From: Hamadaea sp013361475 | GTDB taxonomy: Bacteria > Actinomycetota > Actinomycetes > Mycobacteriales > Micromonosporaceae | Length of the DNA stretch: 64,000 nt | Assembly (NCBI RefSeq): GCF_040654195.1 | Contig: NZ_JBFAHM010000008.1 | Span: 62,001-126,000 of the forward strand | Reading direction: 5' to 3' | In this document: piece after piece, positions 31,084 through 39,076 of the stretch | Layout: each line of letters opens with the position of its first letter | Position numbering within the stretch: the stretch's first letter is position 1 | Translations under genes and position numbers: made by a program | The notes under the pieces: generated by a model | The model's input: the letters and a program-made list of their open reading frames with translations, nothing else | What the model was told of the DNA's origin: nothing | The model's database searches: none

Positions 31084-32154
31084 ATGATCGGCATGCGACG
31101 CATCCTCGCTTCCGCGCTCGCCGTCTGCTCGGCGGCGGCCGTCCTGCTCCACGGTCCGACCGCGCAGGCGGCCGCCCAGGTCGACGGGTACGTGTGGGCG
31201 TACCAGCCGTCCGTGGCGAGCTACACCGCGGCCAGCGGGTACGAACGCAACTCCACCGGCGGCGCGGTCGTGATCACGCGTAGCTCCACCGGGGTCTACT
31301 CGGTCCGGTTCGCCGGCATGGCGGTGAGCGGGGGAGTGGCGCACGTCCGCCCGTACGGCTCGGGCAACACGGCAATCTGCACGATCGCGAGCTGGCTGCC
31401 GGTCGGGGTGGACGAGGTGGTCAGCGTTCGGTGCTTCAGCGCGGCGGGGGTCGCGGCGGACTCCTACTTCGTCGCGCACTTCACCAACCGCACCGCGGCC
31501 TACGGGACCTTCTCGTACCTGTGGGCGCACGACCCGTACTCCGCGACGCCGTACACGCCGAGCACCGCGTACTCCTACGACTCCACCGGCGGATCGCCGC
31601 TGGCGTGGCGGCAGTCGCAAGGCGTGTACATGGTGCAGATGCCGACCGTCGACGCGCACTATCCGGTCGACAACAACGACGGGCACTACCAGATCACCGC
31701 GTACGGGACGACCGCGGTCCGCTGCGAGGTCCACGGGGAGAACGACGAGACGCCGACGCCGATCGGGATCTTCTGCGTCGACGCCTTCGGCAACCCGGCC
31801 GACACCCGCTTCTCCCTGAGCTACTCGCGCGGCGTCAACGTGCTCGGCACCACGACCGCGCGCGGAAACGCGTACTTCCGGCATTCGTGGGGCGACCCGG
31901 CCTCCTACTGGGCCGAGGGCTTCTGGAACACCGGCGGCACGCCCACGATCGCCTACCTCGGCGTCGGCCGCTACCGGGTCACGTTCCCCGGCCTTTCCAT
32001 CCCCTACGGGTACGCCCAGAGCGGCTCGCGGGGTGACCCGTCGACGTACTGCGCGACCGCGTACTGGGGATCCAACGCCGTGACCGTCAACTGCTACAAC
32101 AACGTGACCGACGCTTACGCCGACAGCGATTTCACCGTGACTATCACTAGTTGA
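31084..32154 (+). CDS. secreted repeat protein, function unknown
   Basis: A 356-residue exported protein with a signal peptide (MRRILASALAVCSAAAVLLH, cut after AQAAA). The mature part contains three diverged ~110-residue beta-rich repeats, each opening with an aromatic strand and an N-S/D-S/N-T-G-G turn (for example YERNSTGG, YSYDSTGG, FWNTGG), and three Cys pairs. It is rich in Tyr, Ser and Thr. No enzyme motif is seen. The start could be the ATG at 31093. I do not recognise a named family. Confidence 0.75.
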   Translation: MIGMRRILASALAVCSAAAVLLHGPTAQAAAQVDGYVWAYQPSVASYTAASGYERNSTGGAVVITRSSTGVYSVRFAGMAVSGGVAHVRPYGSGNTAICTIASWLPVGVDEVVSVRCFSAAGVAADSYFVAHFTNRTAAYGTFSYLWAHDPYSATPYTPSTAYSYDSTGGSPLAWRQSQGVYMVQMPTVDAHYPVDNNDGHYQITAYGTTAVRCEVHGENDETPTPIGIFCVDAFGNPADTRFSLSYSRGVNVLGTTTARGNAYFRHSWGDPASYWAEGFWNTGGTPTIAYLGVGRYRVTFPGLSIPYGYAQSGSRGDPSTYCATAYWGSNAVTVNCYNNVTDAYADSDFTVTITS

Positions 32155-32173
32155 TCGCGCTAGCGTCGGTTGG

Positions 32174-33598
32174 GTGACGAACACACCGGAAGGCCTTCCG
32201 CGGACGCTGGGGGAGCTGCGTGCCGCCGGCTACACCTACCGCACCGTCAAGGCGGAGCTCCGGGAGAACCTGCTGGCCCGGATGCGGTCGGGCGAACAGC
32301 GGTTCCCCGGGATCGTCGGCTACGACGACACCGTGCTGCCCGAGGTCGAGCGCGCGCTGCTGGCCGGGCACGACATGGTGCTGCTGGGCGAGCGCGGCCA
32401 GGGCAAGACCCGGCTCATCCGTACGCTGATCGAGCTGCTCGACGAGTGGACGCCGGTGATCGCCGGGTCGGAGCTGAACGAGCACCCGATGCACCCGATC
32501 AGTCCCGGGTCGATACGCCTGGCCGAGGAGTTCGGCGACGCACTGCGCGTGACCTGGCTGCACCGCTCAGAGCGGTACGGCGAGAAGCTGGCCACCCCGG
32601 ACACGAGCGTCGGCGACCTGATCGGCGACGTCGACCCGATCCGGATCGCCCAGGGGCGTACGCTTGGCGACCCCGAGACCATCCACTTCGGACTCGTTCC
32701 GCGTACCAATCGGGGCGTCTTCGCGGTGAACGAGCTGCCGGACCTGGCCGAGCGGATCCAGGTCTCGCTGCTCAACGTGCTGGAGGAGCGGGACGTGCAG
32801 ATCCGCGGCTACCAGCTGCGGCTGCCGCTGGACCTGTTCCTGGTGGCCAGCGCGAACCCGGAGGACTATACGAACCGTGGCCGGATCATCACCCCGCTGA
32901 AGGACCGGTTCGGCGCCGAGATCCGGACGCACTACCCGATCGATCTGGACCTGGAGCTGGACCTGATCCGCCAGGAGGCGGCGCTGGTCGCCCCGGTGCC
33001 CGAGCACGTGCTGGAGGTGCTGGCGCGGTTCGCCCGGAACGTCCGCGAGTCGCCGTCGGTCGATCAGCGCTCGGGCGTCTCCGCGCGGTTCGCCATCGCG
33101 GCGGCCGAGACGGTCGCCGCGTCGGCGCTGCGCCGGGCCGGGCTGCTGGGCGAGGCGGAACCCGTCGCGCGGATCGGCGACACCGTGTCGGTGACGAGCA
33201 CGCTGCGGGGCAAGGTCGAGTTCGAGAGCGGCGAGGAGGGCCGCGAGGCCGAGATCCTCGCCCACCTGCTGCGAGCCGCGACCGCCGAGACGTTCCGGGC
33301 CCACCTGGCCGGGCTGGACCTGTCCGGGTTCACCGCGCTGGTCGCCGAGGGCGGCGTCGTCGAGACCGGCGACCTCGTCCCCGCCGACGAGCTGCTGCGG
33401 CAGGTCGGCACGGTGCCGGGGCTGGCCAAGGCACTGGAGCGGCTGGGGCTGGGCGACGGCCCGTCCCGGGGCGAGGCGGCCGCCGGAGTCGAGTTCGTCC
33501 TCGAAGGCCTGCACCTGACCCGGCGGCTGGCCAAGGACCTCACCGACGACGGGCGCGCCCGCTATCGGGGCGCCGCCGACCGGGGTGGGCGAGGCTGA
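32174..33598 (+). CDS. AAA+ ATPase, magnesium-chelatase ChlI-like
   Basis: A 474-residue AAA+ protein. Walker A is LLGERGQGKTRL near residue 72, Walker B is GVFAVNELPDLAERIQ near residue 180, and sensor 1 is LVASANPEDY with an arginine finger region IITPLKDRFGAEI. It resembles the ChlI/MoxR branch and is paired with the VWA protein encoded downstream, as in chelatase and MoxR-VWA couples. The pair would remodel or load metals into an unknown client. A TAGCGT box (32161-32166) lies seven bases before the GTG, so it is probably leaderless. Confidence 0.9.
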   Translation: MTNTPEGLPRTLGELRAAGYTYRTVKAELRENLLARMRSGEQRFPGIVGYDDTVLPEVERALLAGHDMVLLGERGQGKTRLIRTLIELLDEWTPVIAGSELNEHPMHPISPGSIRLAEEFGDALRVTWLHRSERYGEKLATPDTSVGDLIGDVDPIRIAQGRTLGDPETIHFGLVPRTNRGVFAVNELPDLAERIQVSLLNVLEERDVQIRGYQLRLPLDLFLVASANPEDYTNRGRIITPLKDRFGAEIRTHYPIDLDLELDLIRQEAALVAPVPEHVLEVLARFARNVRESPSVDQRSGVSARFAIAAAETVAASALRRAGLLGEAEPVARIGDTVSVTSTLRGKVEFESGEEGREAEILAHLLRAATAETFRAHLAGLDLSGFTALVAEGGVVETGDLVPADELLRQVGTVPGLAKALERLGLGDGPSRGEAAAGVEFVLEGLHLTRRLAKDLTDDGRARYRGAADRGGRG

Positions 33599-33599
33599 G

Positions 33600-35561
33600 A
33601 TGGCTGGCGGGAACCGGTTCCGCTACGGCTTGTGGCGGGGCGGCCCCGATCCGCTGGCTCCGCCGTACGACGTGCGGGCGGCGGTCGACGAGGTCGGCGC
33701 CGATGTCCTGGCCGGGGGCAGCCTCCGGGAGGCGTTGCGGGACCTGCTCCGGCGCGGTCCCTCCGGCCAGGGCGGGCTCGACGACTTGTCGGCCCGCGCC
33801 CGGCGGATGCGGCTGGAGGCCATGCGGCGCGGCTCACTCGACGGCGCGGTGACCCGGGCGCAGGCGCTGCTGGATCAGGCGCTCGCGGCCGAACGGGACG
33901 AGCTGGCCGGGCGCGACGACGACGCGGCTCGGTTTGCTGAGGCTACTTTGGACAGTCTGCCTCGTTCGACCGCGCGGGCGGTGGACGAGTTGTCCAGCTA
34001 TGACTGGGCCAGTGACGAGGCTCGGCAGACGTATCAGCAGATCCTCGACGGTCTTCGCCGGGAGGTGCTCGAGCAGCGCTTCAGCGGTCTGCGGGACGCG
34101 CTCGGCGCGACCGCGAACGATCCGGCGGCGCAGCAGCGGCTGGCCCGGATGATGCGCGACCTCAACGACCTGCTCGGGCGGCACGCCCGGGGAGAGGACA
34201 CCCAGGACGCGTTCACCGCGTTCATGCGCGAGCACGGCGAGTTCTTCCCGGAGCAACCCGGCTCGGTCGAGGAGCTGATCGACGCGCTGGCCCGCCGGGC
34301 CGCCGCGGGCGAACAGCTGATGCGGTCGCTGTCGGCGAGCCAGCGGGCCGAGCTGGAAGGCCTGATGGACGCCGCACTCGCGGGCTCCGGACTGGGCGAG
34401 CAGATGGCGGCCCTGACGGCCAACCTGCGGGCGCTGCGGCCCAATCTGCCGTGGGACCGGCAGGCCCGCGTACGCGGAGAGGAGCCGCTCGGCTACGGCG
34501 AGGCGACCGGCGCCCTCGGCGAGATCGCCGACCTCGACGACCTCATCGAGCAGCTGGCGCAGGAGCATCCGGGCGCGACGCTGGACGACGTGGACGTCGA
34601 CGCGGTCGAACGGAACCTGGGCCGCGCCGCGGCCGACGACGTACGCCGCCTGCGGGAGCTGGAGCGGGAACTGCGCCGGCAAGGCTGGGTGACCCGGTCG
34701 AGCGACGGGCTCACGTTGAGCCCCAAGGCTTTGCGGCGGCTCGGGGGCACCGCGTTGCGCCGCGTCTTCGCCGATCTGGCCGAAGGCCGGCGGGGTCAGC
34801 ACGACTTGCGGGACGCGGGCGCCGCGGGCGAGGTGACCGGGGCGTCACGGCTCTGGGCGTACGGTGATGAACAGCCCTTGGACGTGGTGCGGACGGTGAC
34901 CCGGGCGGTGACCCGCCGCGGCGCGGGCGTCCCGGTGACCCTGCAGGTCGACGACTTCGAGGTGGCCGAGACCGAGCGGCGCGCGTCGGCGGCGGTGGCA
35001 CTGTGCGTCGACCTGTCGTTCTCGATGATGGCCGACGGCCGGTGGGGGCCGATGAAGCAGACCGCGCTGGCGCTGTCGCACCTGGTGGCGACGCGGTTCC
35101 CGCAGGACGCGCTGCAGATCGTCGGGTTCAGCCGGGAGGCCGGGGTGCTGTCGCAGCAGGAGCTGGCGGCGGTCGAGCCGGACTTCGTGCAGGGCACCAA
35201 TCTGCAGCACGCGTTGCGGCTGGCCGCCCGGCATCTGCACCGGCATCCGGGGTTCGAGCCGGTCGTCCTCGTCATCACCGACGGCGAGCCGACGGCGCAC
35301 ATCGACGCCGACGGCGAGGCGGTGTTCTCCTGGCCGCCGTTGTCGGAGACGGTGCAGGCGACGGTGGCCGAAGTGGACGGTCTGACCCGCTCGGGGGCCA
35401 CGCTGAACTTCTTCATGCTGGGTGAGGACCCGGGACTGCGGCGGTTCGTCGACGCGGTGGCGCGCCGCAACGGGGGCCGCGTGTTCACGCCGGAGGCGGA
35501 GGAGCTGGGCCGCTACGTGGTCTCGGACTACCTGCGGGCGCGGCGCGGCCGGCGGGCCTAG
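33600..35561 (+). CDS. VWA domain-containing protein
   Basis: A 653-residue protein with a long helical N-terminal region and a C-terminal von Willebrand A domain. The metal-ion site DxSxS is seen as CVDLSFSMMADG near residue 468, with a Thr site at VQGTNLQHAL and the Asp in LVITDGEPTAH. It partners the AAA+ ATPase encoded one base upstream, probably as the substrate-binding subunit. The ATG follows GGCGAGG; a GTG 15 bases earlier lies inside the upstream gene. Confidence 0.9.
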   Translation: MAGGNRFRYGLWRGGPDPLAPPYDVRAAVDEVGADVLAGGSLREALRDLLRRGPSGQGGLDDLSARARRMRLEAMRRGSLDGAVTRAQALLDQALAAERDELAGRDDDAARFAEATLDSLPRSTARAVDELSSYDWASDEARQTYQQILDGLRREVLEQRFSGLRDALGATANDPAAQQRLARMMRDLNDLLGRHARGEDTQDAFTAFMREHGEFFPEQPGSVEELIDALARRAAAGEQLMRSLSASQRAELEGLMDAALAGSGLGEQMAALTANLRALRPNLPWDRQARVRGEEPLGYGEATGALGEIADLDDLIEQLAQEHPGATLDDVDVDAVERNLGRAAADDVRRLRELERELRRQGWVTRSSDGLTLSPKALRRLGGTALRRVFADLAEGRRGQHDLRDAGAAGEVTGASRLWAYGDEQPLDVVRTVTRAVTRRGAGVPVTLQVDDFEVAETERRASAAVALCVDLSFSMMADGRWGPMKQTALALSHLVATRFPQDALQIVGFSREAGVLSQQELAAVEPDFVQGTNLQHALRLAARHLHRHPGFEPVVLVITDGEPTAHIDADGEAVFSWPPLSETVQATVAEVDGLTRSGATLNFFMLGEDPGLRRFVDAVARRNGGRVFTPEAEELGRYVVSDYLRARRGRRA

Positions 35562-35572
35562 GTATACCTAGG
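35557..35572. repeat. 16-bp perfect palindrome at VWA stop codon
   Basis: CCTAGGTATACCTAGG overlaps the TAG stop of the VWA gene. A related CTAGGTAGGT follows at about 35589. It may be a transcription-factor site for the downstream small gene or part of a terminator. Confidence 0.4.
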
Positions 35573-35708
35573 CGGCGGCGGAGTGATCTAGGTAGGTCGG
35601 GGCGGCCAAGATACGTAACCGATCCTGATGGCTGCTACCCCTTACTCGGGCAACATATTCCTTGTCGAACGAAGAAGCAAGACCGAGCACCACGACAAGG
35701 AGTCCACA

Positions 35709-35855
35709 ATGTTCACCTCACCGCAGACCGTCCTCGAACTCGCGAAGCTCCACCACCAGGAACTCGTGGCCGAGGCGCAGCGCAACCGCCTGTCCGCCCG
35801 CGTACGCAGAGCCGCTCGCCAGCGCTCCGCTCGCGCGCATAGTCAGACGGTCTGA
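35709..35855 (+). CDS. small basic protein of unknown function
   Basis: A 48-residue protein starting MFTSPQTVLELAKLHHQELV with an Arg-rich C-terminus (RRAARQRSARAH). The ATG is preceded by AAGGAG at a good distance, which favours it over an in-frame ATG at 35628. Similar short proteins starting with MF/TSP and a Leu/His helix are common in actinobacteria, but I know no function. Its last 13 bases overlap the convergent DUF6300-like gene. Confidence 0.65.
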   Translation: MFTSPQTVLELAKLHHQELVAEAQRNRLSARVRRAARQRSARAHSQTV

Positions 35856-36211
35856 CCCTGCACAGCTGAGCGGGCCGCTCCGGATTCGTCCGGGGCGGCC
35901 CGCTTCTGGTAGAGCGACCACCACGCTTCGGCGGCCTCGGCGAGCGACGGCGCCGCCGCGGTGACCCGATCCTGGTCGAGCGACCCGAGCCAGCGGCCGA
36001 GCAGGTCGGCGATGGTGGCCCGGTCTTGTGCGGCCACCGCCGACCGCGTCGCGAAGTAGGCGATCAGTTCCGCGCCGTGCGGGTTGTCCGCGTCGCAGCG
36101 GGGGCAGAGGCCGACGCTGCGACCCGCCGACGTGATCCGCGCGGTGAGGCAGAGCCGCTCCCCGCAGAGGTCGCATCGCCCACCCGCTACGCTCACCTGC
36201 ACCGAGGTCAT
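35843..36211 (-). CDS. DUF6300-like zinc-binding protein
   Basis: A 122-residue protein with two CxxC motifs, CDLCGERL and CPRCDADNP, followed by a helical part ELIAYFATRSAVAAQD and a tail EAAEAWWSLYQKR. The CxRCDADxP and YFAxxG-like pattern matches what I remember as DUF6300, a small actinobacterial family of unknown role. GGGAG precedes the ATG. It converges on the small gene before it. Confidence 0.65.
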   Translation of the reverse strand: MTSVQVSVAGGRCDLCGERLCLTARITSAGRSVGLCPRCDADNPHGAELIAYFATRSAVAAQDRATIADLLGRWLGSLDQDRVTAAAPSLAEAAEAWWSLYQKRAAPDESGAARSAVQGQTV

Positions 36212-36274
36212 CTCACTCCCGCCCGCGTCATCCCCAATTACTGCGGAATGACCTTATCGTTCGACGGGGCCAGG

Positions 36275-37213
36275 TCAGCTCAGGGTGTCGACCGACACCT
36301 GCCACAGTCGCTCGGCCGCGTCCGGGTCGAGGGCGTACGCGGCCACGCCGGCGCGGGTGCCGGGCTGGTTCGGCCCGGCCTCGGCGCAGTCCTCGAAGTA
36401 GCGCCCGCCGATCTTGTCGACCAGCGGCGACGTCGCGAGCAGCACAGACGTGGCCGCGCCCTGGTCGGTGGTCTTCCATGGCACGGCTCCGGTCCCGCCG
36501 GTGCGCGCCCGCATCGCCAGCAGGTCCTCCTCGGTGATGTGGCGCTGCAGGTTGGTCCGGATCGCCCCGGGCATCAGCGAGTTGGCGTACACGCCGTCGT
36601 CGGCCCAGCGGCGGGTCAGCTCCAGCGCGAACAGGATGTTGGCCGTCTTGGACTGCCCGTACGCCTGCCACGGCTCGTAGGGCCGGCGCTCGAAGTGGAT
36701 GTCCTCGAAGACCACGGGCGAGTTGAGGTGACCGGCCGAGCTGACTGAGACGACCCGGGCGCCACCGGCCTCGGCGAGCGCTCGGTGCAGACCGGTGGTG
36801 AGCGCGAAGTGACCGAGGTGGTTCGTGGCGAACTGCAGCTCCCAGCCCTGCGGCGTACGCGTCAGCGGCGAGGCCATCACCCCGGCGTTGTTCACGAGGA
36901 TGTGCAGCGGCCCCTCCCACGCGGCGGCGAACCCGGCGGCCGACGCGGGGTCGGCCAGGTCGAGGTGGACCACGTGGATCTGCTTGTTGCCGGTCGAGGC
37001 GACGATGTCGTCGGCCGTACGCCCTCCGGCGGCCAGGTCGCGGACGGCCAGGGTGACCTCCGCTCCCGCGCCGGCGAGAGCGCGCGCGGTCTCGACGCCG
37101 ATGCCGGAGGCGCCACCGGTGACGATGGCGCGGCGGCCGGTCAGGTCGACGCCCGCGACGACCTCGGCGGCGGTCGACGTCGCGTCGAACGGTGTGGTGA
37201 TCCGGGTGCTCAT
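36275..37213 (-). CDS. short-chain dehydrogenase/reductase
   Basis: A 312-residue classical-type SDR. The NAD(P) motif is VTGGASGIGVETARAL, NNAGVM is the second Rossmann landmark, and the active site shows Ser (VVSVSSAGHLNS) and a Y-x-x-x-K in AYGQSKTANILF. The sequence resembles WW-domain oxidoreductase/retinol-dehydrogenase-like SDRs that are common in actinobacteria. The start at 37213 is preceded by GGAG; an ATG at 37225 is possible. It is divergent from a TetR gene across two palindromic operators. Confidence 0.92.
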   Translation of the reverse strand: MSTRITTPFDATSTAAEVVAGVDLTGRRAIVTGGASGIGVETARALAGAGAEVTLAVRDLAAGGRTADDIVASTGNKQIHVVHLDLADPASAAGFAAAWEGPLHILVNNAGVMASPLTRTPQGWELQFATNHLGHFALTTGLHRALAEAGGARVVSVSSAGHLNSPVVFEDIHFERRPYEPWQAYGQSKTANILFALELTRRWADDGVYANSLMPGAIRTNLQRHITEEDLLAMRARTGGTGAVPWKTTDQGAATSVLLATSPLVDKIGGRYFEDCAEAGPNQPGTRAGVAAYALDPDAAERLWQVSVDTLS

Positions 37214-37245
37214 GCTGTGCTCCATCCCGCTACACTCGGTTAAAG

Positions 37246-37259
37246 CGGAGGTTCCTCCG
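37246..37259. promoter_or_regulatory. TetR operator, site 1
   Basis: CGGAGGTTCCTCCG is a 14-bp palindrome just upstream of the SDR gene. It shares its GGAGG-NN-CCTCC core with the larger palindrome at 37276-37295, and the centres are 33 bp apart, three helical turns, so two dimers could bind the same face. Confidence 0.7.
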
Positions 37260-37275
37260 TTACGTGGCCGACTCT

Positions 37276-37295
37276 AACCGGAGGATCCTCCGGTT
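37276..37295. promoter_or_regulatory. TetR operator, site 2
   Basis: AACCGGAGGATCCTCCGGTT is a perfect 20-bp palindrome ending 14 bases before the TetR start codon. It is the obvious binding site for the adjacent repressor, which would control itself and the divergent SDR gene. Confidence 0.75.
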
Positions 37296-37309
37296 TGCAA
37301 GGGGAGCAC

Positions 37310-37858
37310 ATGCGCGCAGACGCCCAGCGCAACCGCGACCGGCTGCTCACCGTGGCTGTCGAGGCGTTCACCGGGCCGGACGGCAACGATGTGACGCTCG
37401 ACTCCATCGCCAAGCAGGCCGGGGTCGGCATCGGGACGCTGTACCGGCATTTCCCGACGCGCGAGGCGCTCGTCGAGGCGGCGTACCGCAACGAGGTGGA
37501 CAAGCTCGGCGCGGCCGCGCTCGATCTCCTAGACACCCTGCCGCCGGCCGAGGCGCTTCGGGAGTGGATGAACCACTTCGTCGACTACATCGCCACCAAG
37601 CGCGGCATGGCCGACGCGCTCAAGATCGTCGTCGCATCCGGCGTCAACCCTTACGAGCACAGCCGGGCCAAGCTGCTCGCGGCGCTGTCCTCGCTGCTCG
37701 CGGCGGGTGCGGCGGAGGGCTCCCTCCGGGCGGACGTCGCCGCCGAGGACGTGCTCGCCGCCCTCCTCGGGGTCACCATGAGCGCCGGCGAACCGGCTCA
37801 GCGCGACCAGGCGGGCCGGCTGCTCGACCTGCTGTCGGACGGCCTGCGCGCCCGCTGA
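37310..37858 (+). CDS. TetR/AcrR family transcriptional regulator
   Basis: A 182-residue repressor. Residues 1-60 hold the DNA-binding helices (NRDRLLTVAVEAFTG, VTLDSIAKQAGVGIGTLYRH), and the rest is a helical ligand-binding domain of the SbtR-like C-terminal type found with this HTH. GGGGAG precedes the ATG; an upstream GTG at 37295 is less likely. It faces the SDR gene, which it probably represses until a small ligand binds. Confidence 0.92.
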   Translation: MRADAQRNRDRLLTVAVEAFTGPDGNDVTLDSIAKQAGVGIGTLYRHFPTREALVEAAYRNEVDKLGAAALDLLDTLPPAEALREWMNHFVDYIATKRGMADALKIVVASGVNPYEHSRAKLLAALSSLLAAGAAEGSLRADVAAEDVLAALLGVTMSAGEPAQRDQAGRLLDLLSDGLRAR

Positions 37859-37904
37859 CGCTCCAGCCTTCGCCGGGCGCGGCTTTCGCCGGGTGCCGTC
37901 GCAG

Positions 37905-37969
37905 GCGGCTTTCGCATGCGGCTTTCGCAGGATGCTTTCGCGGGATGCTTTCGCGGGATGCTTTCGCAG
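37905..37969. repeat. 13-bp tandem repeat, five units
   Basis: Five consecutive units of the type GATGCTTTCGCGG (first two GCGGCTTTCGCAT/G-like) run without gaps, with looser copies upstream to about 37878. The tract lies after the TetR stop codon and directly before a hairpin. It is non-coding on either strand. Confidence 0.75.
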
Positions 37970-38023
37970 GATGCCGGGATATCGCGGTTATTCGCGCGCG
38001 GAAGACCGCGTTATCCCGGCATC
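37970..38023. terminator. 19-bp hairpin between convergent genes
   Basis: Positions 37970-37988 (GATGCCGGGATATCGCGGT) pair with 38005-38023 with one mismatch around a 16-base loop. The right arm overlaps the last codons of the deaminase gene. It probably ends transcription of the TetR gene and the deaminase gene. Confidence 0.55.
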
Positions 38024-38991
38024 CCGCGTGGTCGGGCGTCGTCGCCCGCGGCCAGCCAGGCGTCGACGCCGGCGAGCATCGAGGCGCGAAGCGCGGGCGG
38101 GGCGGCGGAGGCGTGGATCGACTGTCGCGCGAGCTCAGCGAGCGCGGCGTCGTCCAGGCCGAGCCGCCGGGCGATCGCGTACTGCGTGCTCAGGTCGGCT
38201 CCGAAGAGCAGCGGGTCGTCGGTGCCCAGCGCCACCGGGACACCCGCCTCGAGGAGCCGCACGAGCGGGAAAGACATGCCGAACGGCGGGTACGACGTCG
38301 GGCACACCTCCAGCGTCACACCCCGCTCGGCCAAGAACTCGAGCGTCACCGGGTCGGCGGCGGCGGTCAGTCCGTGGCCGATCCGCCGTGCGCCCAGCAG
38401 GTCCACGCACTCGCGTACATGCCAGGCCGCTTCGTAGAAGCCCGCGTGCGGCACGGACAGGAGTCCCGCGTCGGCCGCGATCCGGAACGCCTCGGCGAAG
38501 TCCGCGACCCGGCCTCGGCGTTCGTCATTGGACAGTCCGAATCCGAGGACACCGTGCGGTCGGTACAGCGCCGCCAGCCGGGCGATCCGGGCGGCGGTCT
38601 CCGGTGACCCGGCCCAGCTCGACGCCAGCACGATCCCGGCCCGCCCGGCCGCGGCGGCCAGTGCCGTCTCCACCACCGCCGCCTCGCCACCGAGGCGCTG
38701 CGCGTACGAGGTGGGGTCGATCTGGATCTCCACCCACGCGGCGCCGTCGTCCTCGCTGTCCGCGATCGTCTCGCGGATCACGCGCGTGACGTCTGCAGCG
38801 GTACGCACAGCGGAGCGGGCGATGTCGTAGCGCTCCTGGAAGGCCTCCCATCCGTGCGCCACGTCTCCCGGCAGCGGGGGCGGCAGCGGCAACCCGGCGC
38901 GCGTGGCCAGCTCGGCGAGGGTGGCCGGGCGCATGGCGCCGGTCAGGTGCAGGTGCAGGTTCGCCTTGGGGAGGCGGCGCAGGTCGCCCAT
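38011..38991 (-). CDS. adenosine-deaminase-like amidohydrolase lacking the usual catalytic Glu
   Basis: A 326-residue TIM-barrel protein of the adenosine deaminase family. The zinc ligands are His13 and His15 (ANLHLHLTG), the His in VPHAGF near residue 187, and GTDDPLLFG near residue 267; the catalytic His region RIGHGL is present. The normally invariant HAGE is HAGF here, so the proton-shuttling Glu is missing. It may act on a different aminopurine, or be inactive. A TAATCT box (38998-39003 complement) lies six bases before the ATG, so it is probably leaderless. Confidence 0.85.
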   Translation of the reverse strand: MGDLRRLPKANLHLHLTGAMRPATLAELATRAGLPLPPPLPGDVAHGWEAFQERYDIARSAVRTAADVTRVIRETIADSEDDGAAWVEIQIDPTSYAQRLGGEAAVVETALAAAAGRAGIVLASSWAGSPETAARIARLAALYRPHGVLGFGLSNDERRGRVADFAEAFRIAADAGLLSVPHAGFYEAAWHVRECVDLLGARRIGHGLTAAADPVTLEFLAERGVTLEVCPTSYPPFGMSFPLVRLLEAGVPVALGTDDPLLFGADLSTQYAIARRLGLDDAALAELARQSIHASAAPPALRASMLAGVDAWLAAGDDARPRGMPG

Positions 38992-39076
38992 GCCCGCAGA
39001 TTAGACCAGCTGGTTTACCGGGACGTCCGCGCCGGAATATGGGATCTTCAAAGGTGCCGGTGAAGGGAGAGACGCG

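Noticed and set aside
37905..37969. CRISPR array
   Set aside because: Units are 13 bp and contiguous, with no spacers; no cas genes lie in the window. The same applies to the 16-bp tract at 47637-47800.
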